64,000 nt of DNA, taken from assembly GCA_012840965.1 (NCBI GenBank), contig DUVQ01000009.1, positions 1 to 64,000 of the forward strand. Direction: 5' to 3'. Below, one piece after another: positions 20,382 to 29,171 of this stretch. The DNA comes from Oligoflexales bacterium. GTDB taxonomy: Bacteria; Myxococcota_A; UBA9042; DTJE01. Both the position numbers and the translations under genes were made by a program. The notes under the pieces are model-generated. The model ran no database searches and was not told the DNA's origin. It worked only from the letters and a program-made list of their open reading frames with translations. Position 1 is the stretch's first letter; each line of letters starts with the position of its first letter.

Positions 20382-20387
20382 TTCAGC

Positions 20388-20427
20388 CCAGCCCGCCCTG
20401 GCCATGCCCCCGTCCCTGCCCCCCGGG
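20388..20427 (+). repeat. (CCCTGY)n-type C-rich cassette, locus 4 (degenerate)
   Basis: cccagcccgccctggccatgcccccgtccctgccccccggg. Confidence 0.6.
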
Positions 20428-20517
20428 ATACACGCTTACCATAACCGGTAAAACAGGATACAATCCGCGCAGCTCTTTGTTAGAAACCAAAGGAAAAGCG
20501 GTCATGAAACAACAAAA

Positions 20518-22545
20518 ATGGGCTTTATGGGTCGTTGTAAGCCTGACACCCCCGATAACGGACAAGAACCTCCAGAGCCATGTGAAACTGCCGCCATGAC
20601 CGACAAGATAGAGGCAGCTACCACGGCGATGCAGGAGGCCAAGGCTGCCTATCAGGCCAAGCGTGAATCCGGTGAGCAAGAGGCAACAAGCGCTGCGATT
20701 GCCTATCTGAAAACCAAAGAAGCCGTATCTGATATAAACACCGACGGGTCGGCGATTTTTTTCACCTGGGCATCCAGCATTAGGTGCGGTATTTACACTG
20801 CCCCTATGTCCTCTTTCGTCGGAAGTTACGCCCCACAGCCCCCACCACCAGCTCCATCGCCGATAAATGCGCCCGTTGGCTCTGGGAAGGCCGCTGTTTA
20901 CTCAACGCTGCCCCCCGAGGAAGGCTCGCAAAACACTCACCAGGAAATAAGACGATTGCTAACAAATGCCGGCTTTGATGTTGCTCCCGCATTTGAAGGC
21001 CCTGCAGTTACCTTGGAAGCTATCCGCCGGATATCCAAGTTAGACGTGGTTTACATTCGAGTCGATGGTGCCACCGACGATGAAGTCTTCGCCTTTTTGA
21101 CCGGTCAGTCTCCAACTGGCGACCTCTGTCCAATGGCCGGCGAATTCAGTAGTCGCGCCATTGGACTTGGTACAACGGTAGACGACGATGGCACATACTT
21201 CACGATCTACCCGAATTTTTTCAAAGGCTTTGAATTTAAAGACGACAGTCTGCTTTATTTTTCGGCCTCTGACGGGCTCAGGAATGACAGTCTAGCATCC
21301 GTCATGCATGAAAAGGGACTAGGCGTGTTCATCGGCTGGAACAACAGCATATCGACTGGAACAGAGGACGAAAGGACAAACGTCACCCTTTTCGAGCGAC
21401 TTTTACAGGGTGCATCACTTGGCGCCGCGATGACAGAGCTAAAGCAGGAGGACGAATCATTCGGCCAATGCTCAATAGTAATCGACGATGAGGAAGTCCT
21501 TGCTGAGCTTGACTACTACCCTAAACTGGAGGGCGCATCAATCCGGATCGTTACTGGATGCGATGAAGATTCGGAGTGTTTGCAAGAGCCTGACGAACAA
21601 GTCTGTCACAGTCACCAGTGCACCAAAAAAAGTTGCGTTTTGGAGTGTCAGCAACAAGGATGCGGCGTCAGTTCTCAGTGTCCTGAGTTGTCATGTGGTA
21701 CTTGTGCTGATAATACAATCTGCGATAGCAACCTCAAGTGTATGCCGAAAGAGGTTAACGACTGTGTAGGTGGCTGGTGCTACATTCCTGCAGGCTCGTT
21801 TAAGATGGGAACTTTCGGCTCAGGGGTCAACGCTGATGAACAGCCGAAACATTCGGTCACGATTACACGCGCTTTCTATATACAGGAGACCGAGTTAACC
21901 CAAGGTCAGTGGAAGTTGCTTAATGACACGAATCCGTCTCACTTCAACACATGTGGTGATGACTGTCCCGTTGAGATGGTTAATTGGTTTGATGCTGCAA
22001 ACTATGCAAATCAGCTTTCCGAAAATGAGGGGTTCCAAAAGTGTTACCAGTTTAGCAATTGTGGAACTCCCTTGGGAACGAACCAGGACTGTGTAGTCAC
22101 TTTTGCAGGTCTTGATTGCAGAGGTTATCGTTTGCCTACTGAGGCTGAATGGGAATATGCGGCTCGGGCGGGTACTACGTCATATTACTATGGCGATCTT
22201 GATGAAATTGCTTGGTATTACAGCACCAGTCACAATAGAACAGAAAGAGTGGGCCAGAAAACACCTAATGCGTGGGGATTATATGATGTTTCTGGCAATG
22301 TGTGTGAGTGGGTTAATGACTTCTACAGTGCCACTTATTATGAGGATCATTGCAAATCAGGTTGTAAGGATCCTCTGGGTCCCTCGAATGGCTGGCAGCG
22401 GGTTCATCGCGGCGGCGGGTTTGACTTTGACCCAGATGAGGTGCGTTCAGCTAGCCGTGACAAACGCGCACCTAATAGTGGCTTCATGGCCCTAGGCTTC
22501 CGCCTAGTAAGGACGGTAACCGAGCCCGAATTCCCACCCTTGTAG
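20518..22545 (+). CDS. formylglycine-generating-enzyme (SUMF1/FGE-sulfatase) domain surface protein; N-terminus apparently frameshifted
   Basis: CYIPAGSFKMGTFGSGVNADEQPKHSVTITRAFYIQETELTQGQW...YRLPTEAEWEYAARAG...GFRLVRT; signal peptide MKQQKWALWVVVSL at 20504 lies in another frame. Confidence 0.85.
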   Translation: MGFMGRCKPDTPDNGQEPPEPCETAAMTDKIEAATTAMQEAKAAYQAKRESGEQEATSAAIAYLKTKEAVSDINTDGSAIFFTWASSIRCGIYTAPMSSFVGSYAPQPPPPAPSPINAPVGSGKAAVYSTLPPEEGSQNTHQEIRRLLTNAGFDVAPAFEGPAVTLEAIRRISKLDVVYIRVDGATDDEVFAFLTGQSPTGDLCPMAGEFSSRAIGLGTTVDDDGTYFTIYPNFFKGFEFKDDSLLYFSASDGLRNDSLASVMHEKGLGVFIGWNNSISTGTEDERTNVTLFERLLQGASLGAAMTELKQEDESFGQCSIVIDDEEVLAELDYYPKLEGASIRIVTGCDEDSECLQEPDEQVCHSHQCTKKSCVLECQQQGCGVSSQCPELSCGTCADNTICDSNLKCMPKEVNDCVGGWCYIPAGSFKMGTFGSGVNADEQPKHSVTITRAFYIQETELTQGQWKLLNDTNPSHFNTCGDDCPVEMVNWFDAANYANQLSENEGFQKCYQFSNCGTPLGTNQDCVVTFAGLDCRGYRLPTEAEWEYAARAGTTSYYYGDLDEIAWYYSTSHNRTERVGQKTPNAWGLYDVSGNVCEWVNDFYSATYYEDHCKSGCKDPLGPSNGWQRVHRGGGFDFDPDEVRSASRDKRAPNSGFMALGFRLVRTVTEPEFPPL

Positions 22546-22575
22546 CCCTGCCCCTGTCCCTGTCCCCGCCCCCTG
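22546..22575 (+). repeat. (CCCTGY)n cassette, locus 5
   Basis: ccctgcccctgtccctgtccccgcccc, directly after the stop codon. Confidence 0.9.
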
Positions 22576-22736
22576 ACGGTCGCGTCCGCTACCGCCTGCA
22601 CCGTCCCTGGCCCAAGGCCCTCCATCGTCTTGCCGCTGGGCTTGGCGATGTCAGTCAGGTCCACCGCCACGTACGGCAGCTTACTGGCAGTCAGACGACC
22701 AACCTCCGACAGGTAACTGGTCAGTCGAACATTACT
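22569..22736 (-). pseudogene. transposase remnant (IS4/IS1380-like DDE N-terminal core)
   Basis: Minus-strand translation SNVRLTSYLSEVGRLTASKLPYVAVDLTDIAKPSGKTMEGLGPGTVQAVADATVRG; D-x-[ST]-DIAKPxxKxMEgL is typical of DDE transposases. Confidence 0.6.
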
Positions 22737-22754
22737 GCAGTGGGGAAGGTCTAA
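22725..22754 (+). repeat. 30-bp inverted repeat, left arm
   Basis: tcgaacattactgcagtggggaaggtctaa; 29/30 identical to reverse complement of 27920-27949. Confidence 0.85.
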
Positions 22755-22822
22755 TTCGAACACCGTTGCTTCCAAATATCGGCTGCGGTACACTTGATGT
22801 CCCCAATGGGAGAAACGCGACC

Positions 22823-23941
22823 ATGAAACTCATGTTTTCATTCCTGGCTGTTTTGATCGCCTGCGGCTGTGCCTCAAGAGACTCTGCCTCAATATCACCC
22901 ACGAAGGGGGTTTCCGTTGATGAAATGGACACGGCTCAGTTCGATGGAACCGGCTGTGTGCTGTCCAGACAGATCGATGCAGTCACGGCGGAAATGATCT
23001 GCATGGAATTCGACGACATCTGGCAGATGGGCGCAAAAATTGTCACGGTGCGAATCGGGCAGGAGGGACTGGATTTCGTTAAGAAAGATTTGTCCAGTAT
23101 TGCTGAAAGCGACGAGTACGGCACGGCGTTCAAAAAATCAGTCAAGGACGCTGCTGATGGTGAATCTTACGTAAAGCCTATCGAAGTTGTTCTGTCTGGG
23201 TCGACGGCTACGCTACCGGGCACTGATTTCACGCTGAAGGTAGAGTCTTCGAATGAAGCGTTCGGTCTCGCGATTTCAAAGGACAATTTTGTCGTGAGCT
23301 CTTTCAGTCAGCCTCGGCCAGAGTTTCACGATATTTCGCTGGTTGGTGCATGGTTTCTTGCTGATATGAAGGGGGTGCTCGCGCAGATCGTCGACCACCT
23401 CAACGCACCGGGCCGCAGCCCGAGTGTGGAGGGATTCAGATACGTCTATCTGTCCTTCAAGGACGCGCCGACCGGCCCTATTGAGCCGAAACCTTTGAAA
23501 CTGACTTACCGCAATACTAAAAGTAGACAGGCGTTCGATGTCATCTGGCCGTACATCAATGGGCGCTTGGAAATTGAGGACCTCCATATGGAAGGCGATT
23601 GGTCGAGCGATGCCCAGCCAGACCCCGGGTCTCTTATTGTCGAAGGTGACAACCTCCTGGCCTTCTTCGGCGCGGAGGTCATGTCGACGCTCCCCATGTA
23701 CTGGAAGGATCGACAGCGTGCAAACTTCGCATGCTTCTGGGAACCGGAATCCGTATATTGGACTGCAGAGAAGAAACTGGTCACCGTGAAGGGAATGTCT
23801 CTGGAAGCGATAGCATACCGACTGGTTCATTTGGAAGGTGATGGGTTTGACAGCAAAGAATACTGGGTATCACCAGAAGTCGGCCTGGTTCGTGGTCCGA
23901 ACATTGTTCTGGAGAAGGTCGTAGAAATGAATGCTAGGTGA
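22823..23941 (+). CDS. hypothetical lipoprotein
   Basis: MKLMFSFLAVLIACGCASRDS lipobox. Confidence 0.8.
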   Translation: MKLMFSFLAVLIACGCASRDSASISPTKGVSVDEMDTAQFDGTGCVLSRQIDAVTAEMICMEFDDIWQMGAKIVTVRIGQEGLDFVKKDLSSIAESDEYGTAFKKSVKDAADGESYVKPIEVVLSGSTATLPGTDFTLKVESSNEAFGLAISKDNFVVSSFSQPRPEFHDISLVGAWFLADMKGVLAQIVDHLNAPGRSPSVEGFRYVYLSFKDAPTGPIEPKPLKLTYRNTKSRQAFDVIWPYINGRLEIEDLHMEGDWSSDAQPDPGSLIVEGDNLLAFFGAEVMSTLPMYWKDRQRANFACFWEPESVYWTAEKKLVTVKGMSLEAIAYRLVHLEGDGFDSKEYWVSPEVGLVRGPNIVLEKVVEMNAR

Positions 23942-24016
23942 CCCGAGCGGTTCAGAAGGAGAGATGGCGCTTTCGCGGGTCCTTCTCGCATGCGCCTATG
24001 CCCTAGTTACCCGGCA

Positions 24017-27000
24017 TCAGTCGTTTCCGGTTCCGAACCAGCCCGTCGGAGGCGTCTCCATCATGAGCAATTCAACGCGGCGGTTGCGGGCATGGGCACG
24101 CGGCGAGTCGCCCGCTTGTACTGGCTGTCGCTTGCCAAACGAAAGCACGAACATCCGTTCGGCCGGGACTCCCATGTCGTCACTAAAAATCTGCGCCACG
24201 GATTCTGCACGGCGTGCGGCCAGCGCATCATTGAGTTCATCGGAGCCCCGCTTGTCGGCGTGACCCTCGACACGCAGGAAGGCCTTTGGATACTGCTGCA
24301 TTGCCAAAGCAATCTCGCGAAGGAACGGCATCATGGCAGGCGATGGATTGTGGTCGTTGGTCTCAAAGTAGACGGAACTGCTCGGAAGTTCTCGGGTCAG
24401 CACGCGCATCAATCGGTGGATCCGGCCCCCCGACGCCAGGATGAGCTGCCCATCAACAACGGCTAGGCCACTGGAGGCGTTCTGCTCGTAGCCAAGTCCC
24501 ACAGGAAAGAACTCGAATCCCCCATTCTCGCTGCACTGAACCTCACGGTGCGAAACGGCGCAGACCACCTCGGGGGATGTCCCCAACCGAACAAGGCGCC
24601 GCGCCCCGCTGCCGGGCGCCAAAACACGTGTCCAGTTCCCCGAATCGCCGATGCTGCGATACAATGAGCCATCCGCGCCAGCCAGCAGCCAAATTTGCTG
24701 GTGGACCGGAAGCATCATCTGGCTCGCAACGCCCTTCAGGCAGGGTTCGGCCAGCCCACGCACCGCTCGCTCAACCCAGTTCTCGCCGCCATCGGTGGTG
24801 CAGATCATTCGGTCATGGCTGCTCAACACGCAAAATGCCCGGGGGTTGGTTTCCTGGCCTCGCCAGAACACGACCGGTATGGCACCAGCCGGAGGGGATA
24901 CGGACAGTGCCGGCACGACCATTCGCCGAATCCGTTCGGGTGCCGCGTCAAGGCGCCATTGCTCAAGAACAAGGGCCCCTGCGGCGTCCCTACCCAGAAC
25001 CAGAAATGCACTACGCGCCAACCAGGCCACGTGCAGCAGCTCCGACAGATCTGTGGTCACCTGACTCGGCCGGCCCTCCGCATCCAACAGCCACAGTCGG
25101 TGGTCGGATCCCACGATCAGGGACCGGTTACCTAATGGTCGCACCTCCCTAAATGGCGTTGCAATCTCGACAGCAAGTGGCAACCATTTTGCGCCACACG
25201 CATCCGAACGCAGTAGTCCATCGGATGCGGCAACCACTAGGCTCGGACACTCCGGGCGCCCACCAAGCCCCCACATGTCCAGGAAATCGACATCAGGAGA
25301 CGCACCGAACTCGTTCCACCGGTGGATCGGGCGTACGGCGACTTGTACCTCCCCGGCGTTTCGGGGAGGACGAACCCGAACCACGTACTGGCGAGACAGT
25401 CGTTCGGCAATCTCCTGTAAGGCATCAACGTAGGGCTGCGGACTCGTCGTATCGTCGGGAACGTGGATGACCTGTCCCTGCAGCTCCGAAGCGAGTTGCC
25501 TAAAGGCGGAGTCACCCGGGTTCGCGTCGGGCGTGACCAGTAGGAATGGCCGAATCTGGCGGGTCTCCAGTTCCCGGATCAGTTTCACGGTCTCAGGGTC
25601 GTTCGCTCGGATTACCGGCTCTCCACATGTATGAAGCATCGTGCGAAGCGCATTGTCCCAATAGCCATCTTGAACGCACCTGGGAAGGCCGAACTTCTGA
25701 GCACACTTGGACAGGAGCGACGGGGCATCCCCCCCCAGTTTCCGAATACAACCGGCTTCGCAGTTGGCAGCCTCGCCGGAAGCCAATGCCCGACAGTTCC
25801 TACGACACTGGAGAATCTCTTTCCCCTTGTTGCACGGACTATTCGAATGAGTCCGCAACCTGTCATGGCCTCCAGTGTTGATCTGCAACGGTTCGTCGGT
25901 CATCAGGACGACAACACGTTCGCCCTTCGCCCCCTGAAGCATTGTTCCCGCCTCCAAGAGCGCCGCCACACCGTCCTCACCGTCCCCGCCGCCAGTGGCG
26001 GATGACAGTTGCTGCATCCATCGGATGAACTGATCAGACTTGCTGGAGGGGCGATGCACATCCATCACCTGCTCGGTAAAGGTCAGCAACCCCAGGCGGG
26101 CACTGCGCCCCCGGTAGTTCAGGGTACTCGCGAAGTGGGCAACGGCCATGCGCACGGCCTCCCGTTCGGTGCTCATGCTGCCTGACATGTCGATCGCGAA
26201 AACAATGTCGAGGGGGCGTTCCTCCTCGAATCCCCAGAACTGGAGGATCTCGACCTTACGGCTGCCAAAGAAGACACGAAACGCATCGCGGGTCAGGCCA
26301 GAAACGCGGGCTCCAGATGCATCGCGCACCTCGATATAGAGATCAAGATCCCCGTTGGCCTGGCGGATCGTTCGAGTAATCGCCGCCCGCATCCCGAACG
26401 CATCCTTTCGCTGGAGTTCGACGAAGGCCAGAAACCGTTCCTCCGCCTCGCGGGATTCGCGGGCCTCTGGGAACCAGCGGACAAAGCGCAACCACTTCGC
26501 GGGCTGGTCCGCCAACTCGGCCTCCTGCCAGTAGAACGTCACCGCACGCTTCTGGAACCGTTCGGCCTCCCGATCATCCGGGAAAAGGCGCGCATATAGC
26601 AGACTCATCGGACCGGACTTGTGGCGGCTGGCGGCTTTGGCCAGTTTCGCACGAAAGCGCTCAGCCTGCTCGGAGATTCGTGGAACCGATTCCATTACTT
26701 GAAGCAGGGTATCCGTCTGTTCATCATCCAAAGGCTGGCCGGCCTCCAGTGCCTGTCTCAGCGCACGCAGGTGGTAGTCGGCAATCGCTCGCTCGAAGCG
26801 CTCCGGCCACTGCCCCCGGGTGTACCGTTCCAGACCGGCGATCAGCTGATTGAGTTCATGCGACGCGTGCGCATCCTGGAATGCACGACGCGCCTCCCGA
26901 TCGTAGAGCTCGGGTTCGAAAGGTACCATCTCGGGCCATTCGCCGTAAGCCTCCATGAGTTCCTGGTAGGCAGCGACGGTATCCGTACGAATGGCTAGAT

Positions 27001-27721
27001 CCCGGGCCACGCTCAATTCATTCACCCGCACTCCGGAAAGCATCTCGGCAGCCTCGGGCCAACTCTCATAGGTCAGGCGAAACTCGCGCCACCCAGCCAA
27101 CGAGGAAGCAGACTGGGCCTCTGCCAATGCCTTCAGGACTTCATGCTGCCGGGCTTGCGCAACCGACGCGGCGGCCTCCGGTCGTGCCCCGTATGTACGA
27201 AGAAAGGCGCGAACTGCATCGAGGCTGTCCTGGTCCAGCGCCCGACGCAACGCGATCTCGGCCTCACGTCGGCCGGCAATCTCCGCCTCGGGAACACCCG
27301 GGTAGCGAGACTGAAACTCCTGGTAGCCCTCCAGGGTATCCAGGGGTTGGGTTTGGTCCCGGAAGAACGCGGTGGCTTCGAAACCGCGTGACCGATGAAC
27401 CAGGTCCGCCACTATGGGCTCCCGGGCGTAACGCCTCGCGAATTCCCGGTAGGCCTCGACCGTGTCAGCACGTCGAGCCAATCCCAGCCGCGCCTCGCCC
27501 ACCAGAACAAAGACTTCATCGCGCTCGGGCGGGTGCTTGCCCCGCGCCTGCTGCTTGTCCAACCAGGACTGCCCTTTGCTCACAACGCGGTCCAAGGAGC
27601 CGTTATCCAGGAGTTTGCGAAGGGATACCGGCAGACCGGCACATCCGGTTCCCAGGAGGCACAGCCCCAGGGCAACAACAACGATTCGGGAGAATTGCTT
27701 GGAACTACTCATACACCTCAC
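24017..27721 (-). CDS. VWA-domain / OmpA C-terminal chimeric lipoprotein
   Basis: Lipobox LCLLGTGCAG; VWA MIDAS DIVFAIDMSGSMS; OmpA VYFETNDHNPSP...VEGHADKRGSDELNDALAARRAESV. Confidence 0.9.
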   Translation of the reverse strand: MRCMSSSKQFSRIVVVALGLCLLGTGCAGLPVSLRKLLDNGSLDRVVSKGQSWLDKQQARGKHPPERDEVFVLVGEARLGLARRADTVEAYREFARRYAREPIVADLVHRSRGFEATAFFRDQTQPLDTLEGYQEFQSRYPGVPEAEIAGRREAEIALRRALDQDSLDAVRAFLRTYGARPEAAASVAQARQHEVLKALAEAQSASSLAGWREFRLTYESWPEAAEMLSGVRVNELSVARDLAIRTDTVAAYQELMEAYGEWPEMVPFEPELYDREARRAFQDAHASHELNQLIAGLERYTRGQWPERFERAIADYHLRALRQALEAGQPLDDEQTDTLLQVMESVPRISEQAERFRAKLAKAASRHKSGPMSLLYARLFPDDREAERFQKRAVTFYWQEAELADQPAKWLRFVRWFPEARESREAEERFLAFVELQRKDAFGMRAAITRTIRQANGDLDLYIEVRDASGARVSGLTRDAFRVFFGSRKVEILQFWGFEEERPLDIVFAIDMSGSMSTEREAVRMAVAHFASTLNYRGRSARLGLLTFTEQVMDVHRPSSKSDQFIRWMQQLSSATGGGDGEDGVAALLEAGTMLQGAKGERVVVLMTDEPLQINTGGHDRLRTHSNSPCNKGKEILQCRRNCRALASGEAANCEAGCIRKLGGDAPSLLSKCAQKFGLPRCVQDGYWDNALRTMLHTCGEPVIRANDPETVKLIRELETRQIRPFLLVTPDANPGDSAFRQLASELQGQVIHVPDDTTSPQPYVDALQEIAERLSRQYVVRVRPPRNAGEVQVAVRPIHRWNEFGASPDVDFLDMWGLGGRPECPSLVVAASDGLLRSDACGAKWLPLAVEIATPFREVRPLGNRSLIVGSDHRLWLLDAEGRPSQVTTDLSELLHVAWLARSAFLVLGRDAAGALVLEQWRLDAAPERIRRMVVPALSVSPPAGAIPVVFWRGQETNPRAFCVLSSHDRMICTTDGGENWVERAVRGLAEPCLKGVASQMMLPVHQQIWLLAGADGSLYRSIGDSGNWTRVLAPGSGARRLVRLGTSPEVVCAVSHREVQCSENGGFEFFPVGLGYEQNASSGLAVVDGQLILASGGRIHRLMRVLTRELPSSSVYFETNDHNPSPAMMPFLREIALAMQQYPKAFLRVEGHADKRGSDELNDALAARRAESVAQIFSDDMGVPAERMFVLSFGKRQPVQAGDSPRAHARNRRVELLMMETPPTGWFGTGND

Positions 27722-27919
27722 CCTTGGAAGTCTTGCCGAGAAACAAGCATGTGGTCGCCGCTCCTGTCAGTCACCGGCCCTTCCCGACGTATGGGTCCCG
27801 AGGGTCGTTGCGGGTGACGCGGGCGTTCCCTTCACCGGCGCCACCGACAGCGCCACGGACAGCAGCGACGCTGAACAGCCAATGCCACCTATCACAGATG
27901 CTCGCAGGTCGCAATGATT

Positions 27920-27949
27920 TTAGACCTTCCCCACTGCAATAATGTTCGA
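27920..27949 (-). repeat. 30-bp inverted repeat, right arm
   Basis: Reverse complement tcgaacattattgcagtggggaaggtctaa. Confidence 0.85.
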
Positions 27950-28054
27950 ATTGGTCAAGATCGAGCGCATACGACTACTTTGATTCAAGAAAAATGGACA
28001 TAAATTCGGCGAGTTATCGAGGACAACAACAAACATTGCATCGTCTACGAGGGG

Positions 28055-28070
28055 AGTGGGGAAGGTCTAA
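28055..28070 (+). repeat. partial third copy of inverted-repeat core
   Basis: agtggggaaggtctaa identical to the core at 22739-22754. Confidence 0.7.
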
Positions 28071-28072
28071 AT

Positions 28073-28150
28073 TCCCGCCCCTGCCCCTGTTCCCGTCCCC
28101 TTCCCCGTCCCTGTCCCCGCCCCTGTCCCTGTCCCTGTCCCCGCCCCTGT
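28073..28150 (+). repeat. (CCCTGY)n cassette, locus 6
   Basis: ttcccgcccctgcccctgttcccgtcc...ccctgtccctgtccctgtccccgcccctgt. Confidence 0.9.
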
Positions 28151-28206
28151 GCTATAGTTCCAGCCGGTTCCTTTTTCTTTCTCTAACACAAAGGAGTGAA
28201 TTTGCC

Positions 28207-29124
28207 ATGATCGTAAGGACGCCCTCTGAATTTTTGGACGCCTTTGCTGCTCTTAAGCCTCTCGAAAACCCACAGGCCACGGCCAGGGGCGCCTTTTTGC
28301 TGGCTCCAGCCGATTTTTCCTTGGCCCAGGAGTCTGCCACCGATAACAAATACATGGCCATGGACCAGGTCGTAGACCCCTTGAAGGCCTTGGCCCAACA
28401 CTCTAACTTGGCCTCTGCACTGCGTCAGGATGTGCCAATCATCGTGTTCCCTGGGGATCCGACTACTCCCGACGCTGTATTTCCCAACAACGTGTTTGGG
28501 ACTGCCCCTGGGACGTTTATCGTTGGAAAAATGCGCCATCCTGTGCGCCAAGTTGAGGCAACTCGTCAGGACATTCGCTCATTTTTCACTGACATAATGG
28601 GCTACAACCAGTATGACATGTCCGGACGTGACGACTTGGTGGCTGAACTTACAGGGTCCTTGATCATCGATCACATCCGCAAGGTCGGTTATGTCGGCCT
28701 GACTGAGCGGTGCGACCTGGAAGGAGCAAAGGCCATGCATGAGGCCTTTGGCCTGCGTCTGACCTTTGCCTTTGATTTGGCTGAAGGTGAGTACCACACC
28801 AACGTGGTGTTTACTATGCTGGCTGGGCGTGGCGCCATTTTGTCGGCTGACGGCTATAAGGATCCTGAGGTACCAAAGGCAATCGCCAAGGCTTATGACA
28901 ATAAAGTCGTGTGGTTAACACCACAGCAAAAGGCCGCGTTTGCTGGAAACGGAATCACCCTGACAGAAGATAGAGTCTGGCTAAGCACAGCAGCAGTCAA
29001 TTCGTTGACCAAGGAACAAATGGACCAATTCGCGAAGTACGGCTTTAAGGTCGGCCACGTTGATTTATCTGAAATAGAAAAAGCAGGTGGAAGCCTGAGG
29101 TGCTGTGTTGCCGAAATCTTTTAA
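28207..29124 (+). CDS. amidinotransferase/arginine deiminase-superfamily hydrolase (CtlX-like)
   Basis: DAVFPNNVFGTAPG, ELTGSLIIDHI, EYHTNVVFTMLAGRGAI, GGSLRCCVAEIF; 27994 ORF start is inside the repeat. Confidence 0.8.
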   Translation: MIVRTPSEFLDAFAALKPLENPQATARGAFLLAPADFSLAQESATDNKYMAMDQVVDPLKALAQHSNLASALRQDVPIIVFPGDPTTPDAVFPNNVFGTAPGTFIVGKMRHPVRQVEATRQDIRSFFTDIMGYNQYDMSGRDDLVAELTGSLIIDHIRKVGYVGLTERCDLEGAKAMHEAFGLRLTFAFDLAEGEYHTNVVFTMLAGRGAILSADGYKDPEVPKAIAKAYDNKVVWLTPQQKAAFAGNGITLTEDRVWLSTAAVNSLTKEQMDQFAKYGFKVGHVDLSEIEKAGGSLRCCVAEIF

Positions 29125-29171
29125 TTAATTCCAACACTTAAAACATCTTTTATCGCATCAAAAGCCCACTG

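Noticed and set aside
27127-27942. 271-aa + strand ORF
   Set aside because: Shadow ORF in GC-rich antisense of the VWA/OmpA gene; Pro/Arg-rich with no recognisable domain.
170-28150. C-rich repeats considered as CRISPR arrays
   Set aside because: Units are contiguous 6-12 bp with no spacers and no cas genes in the window.
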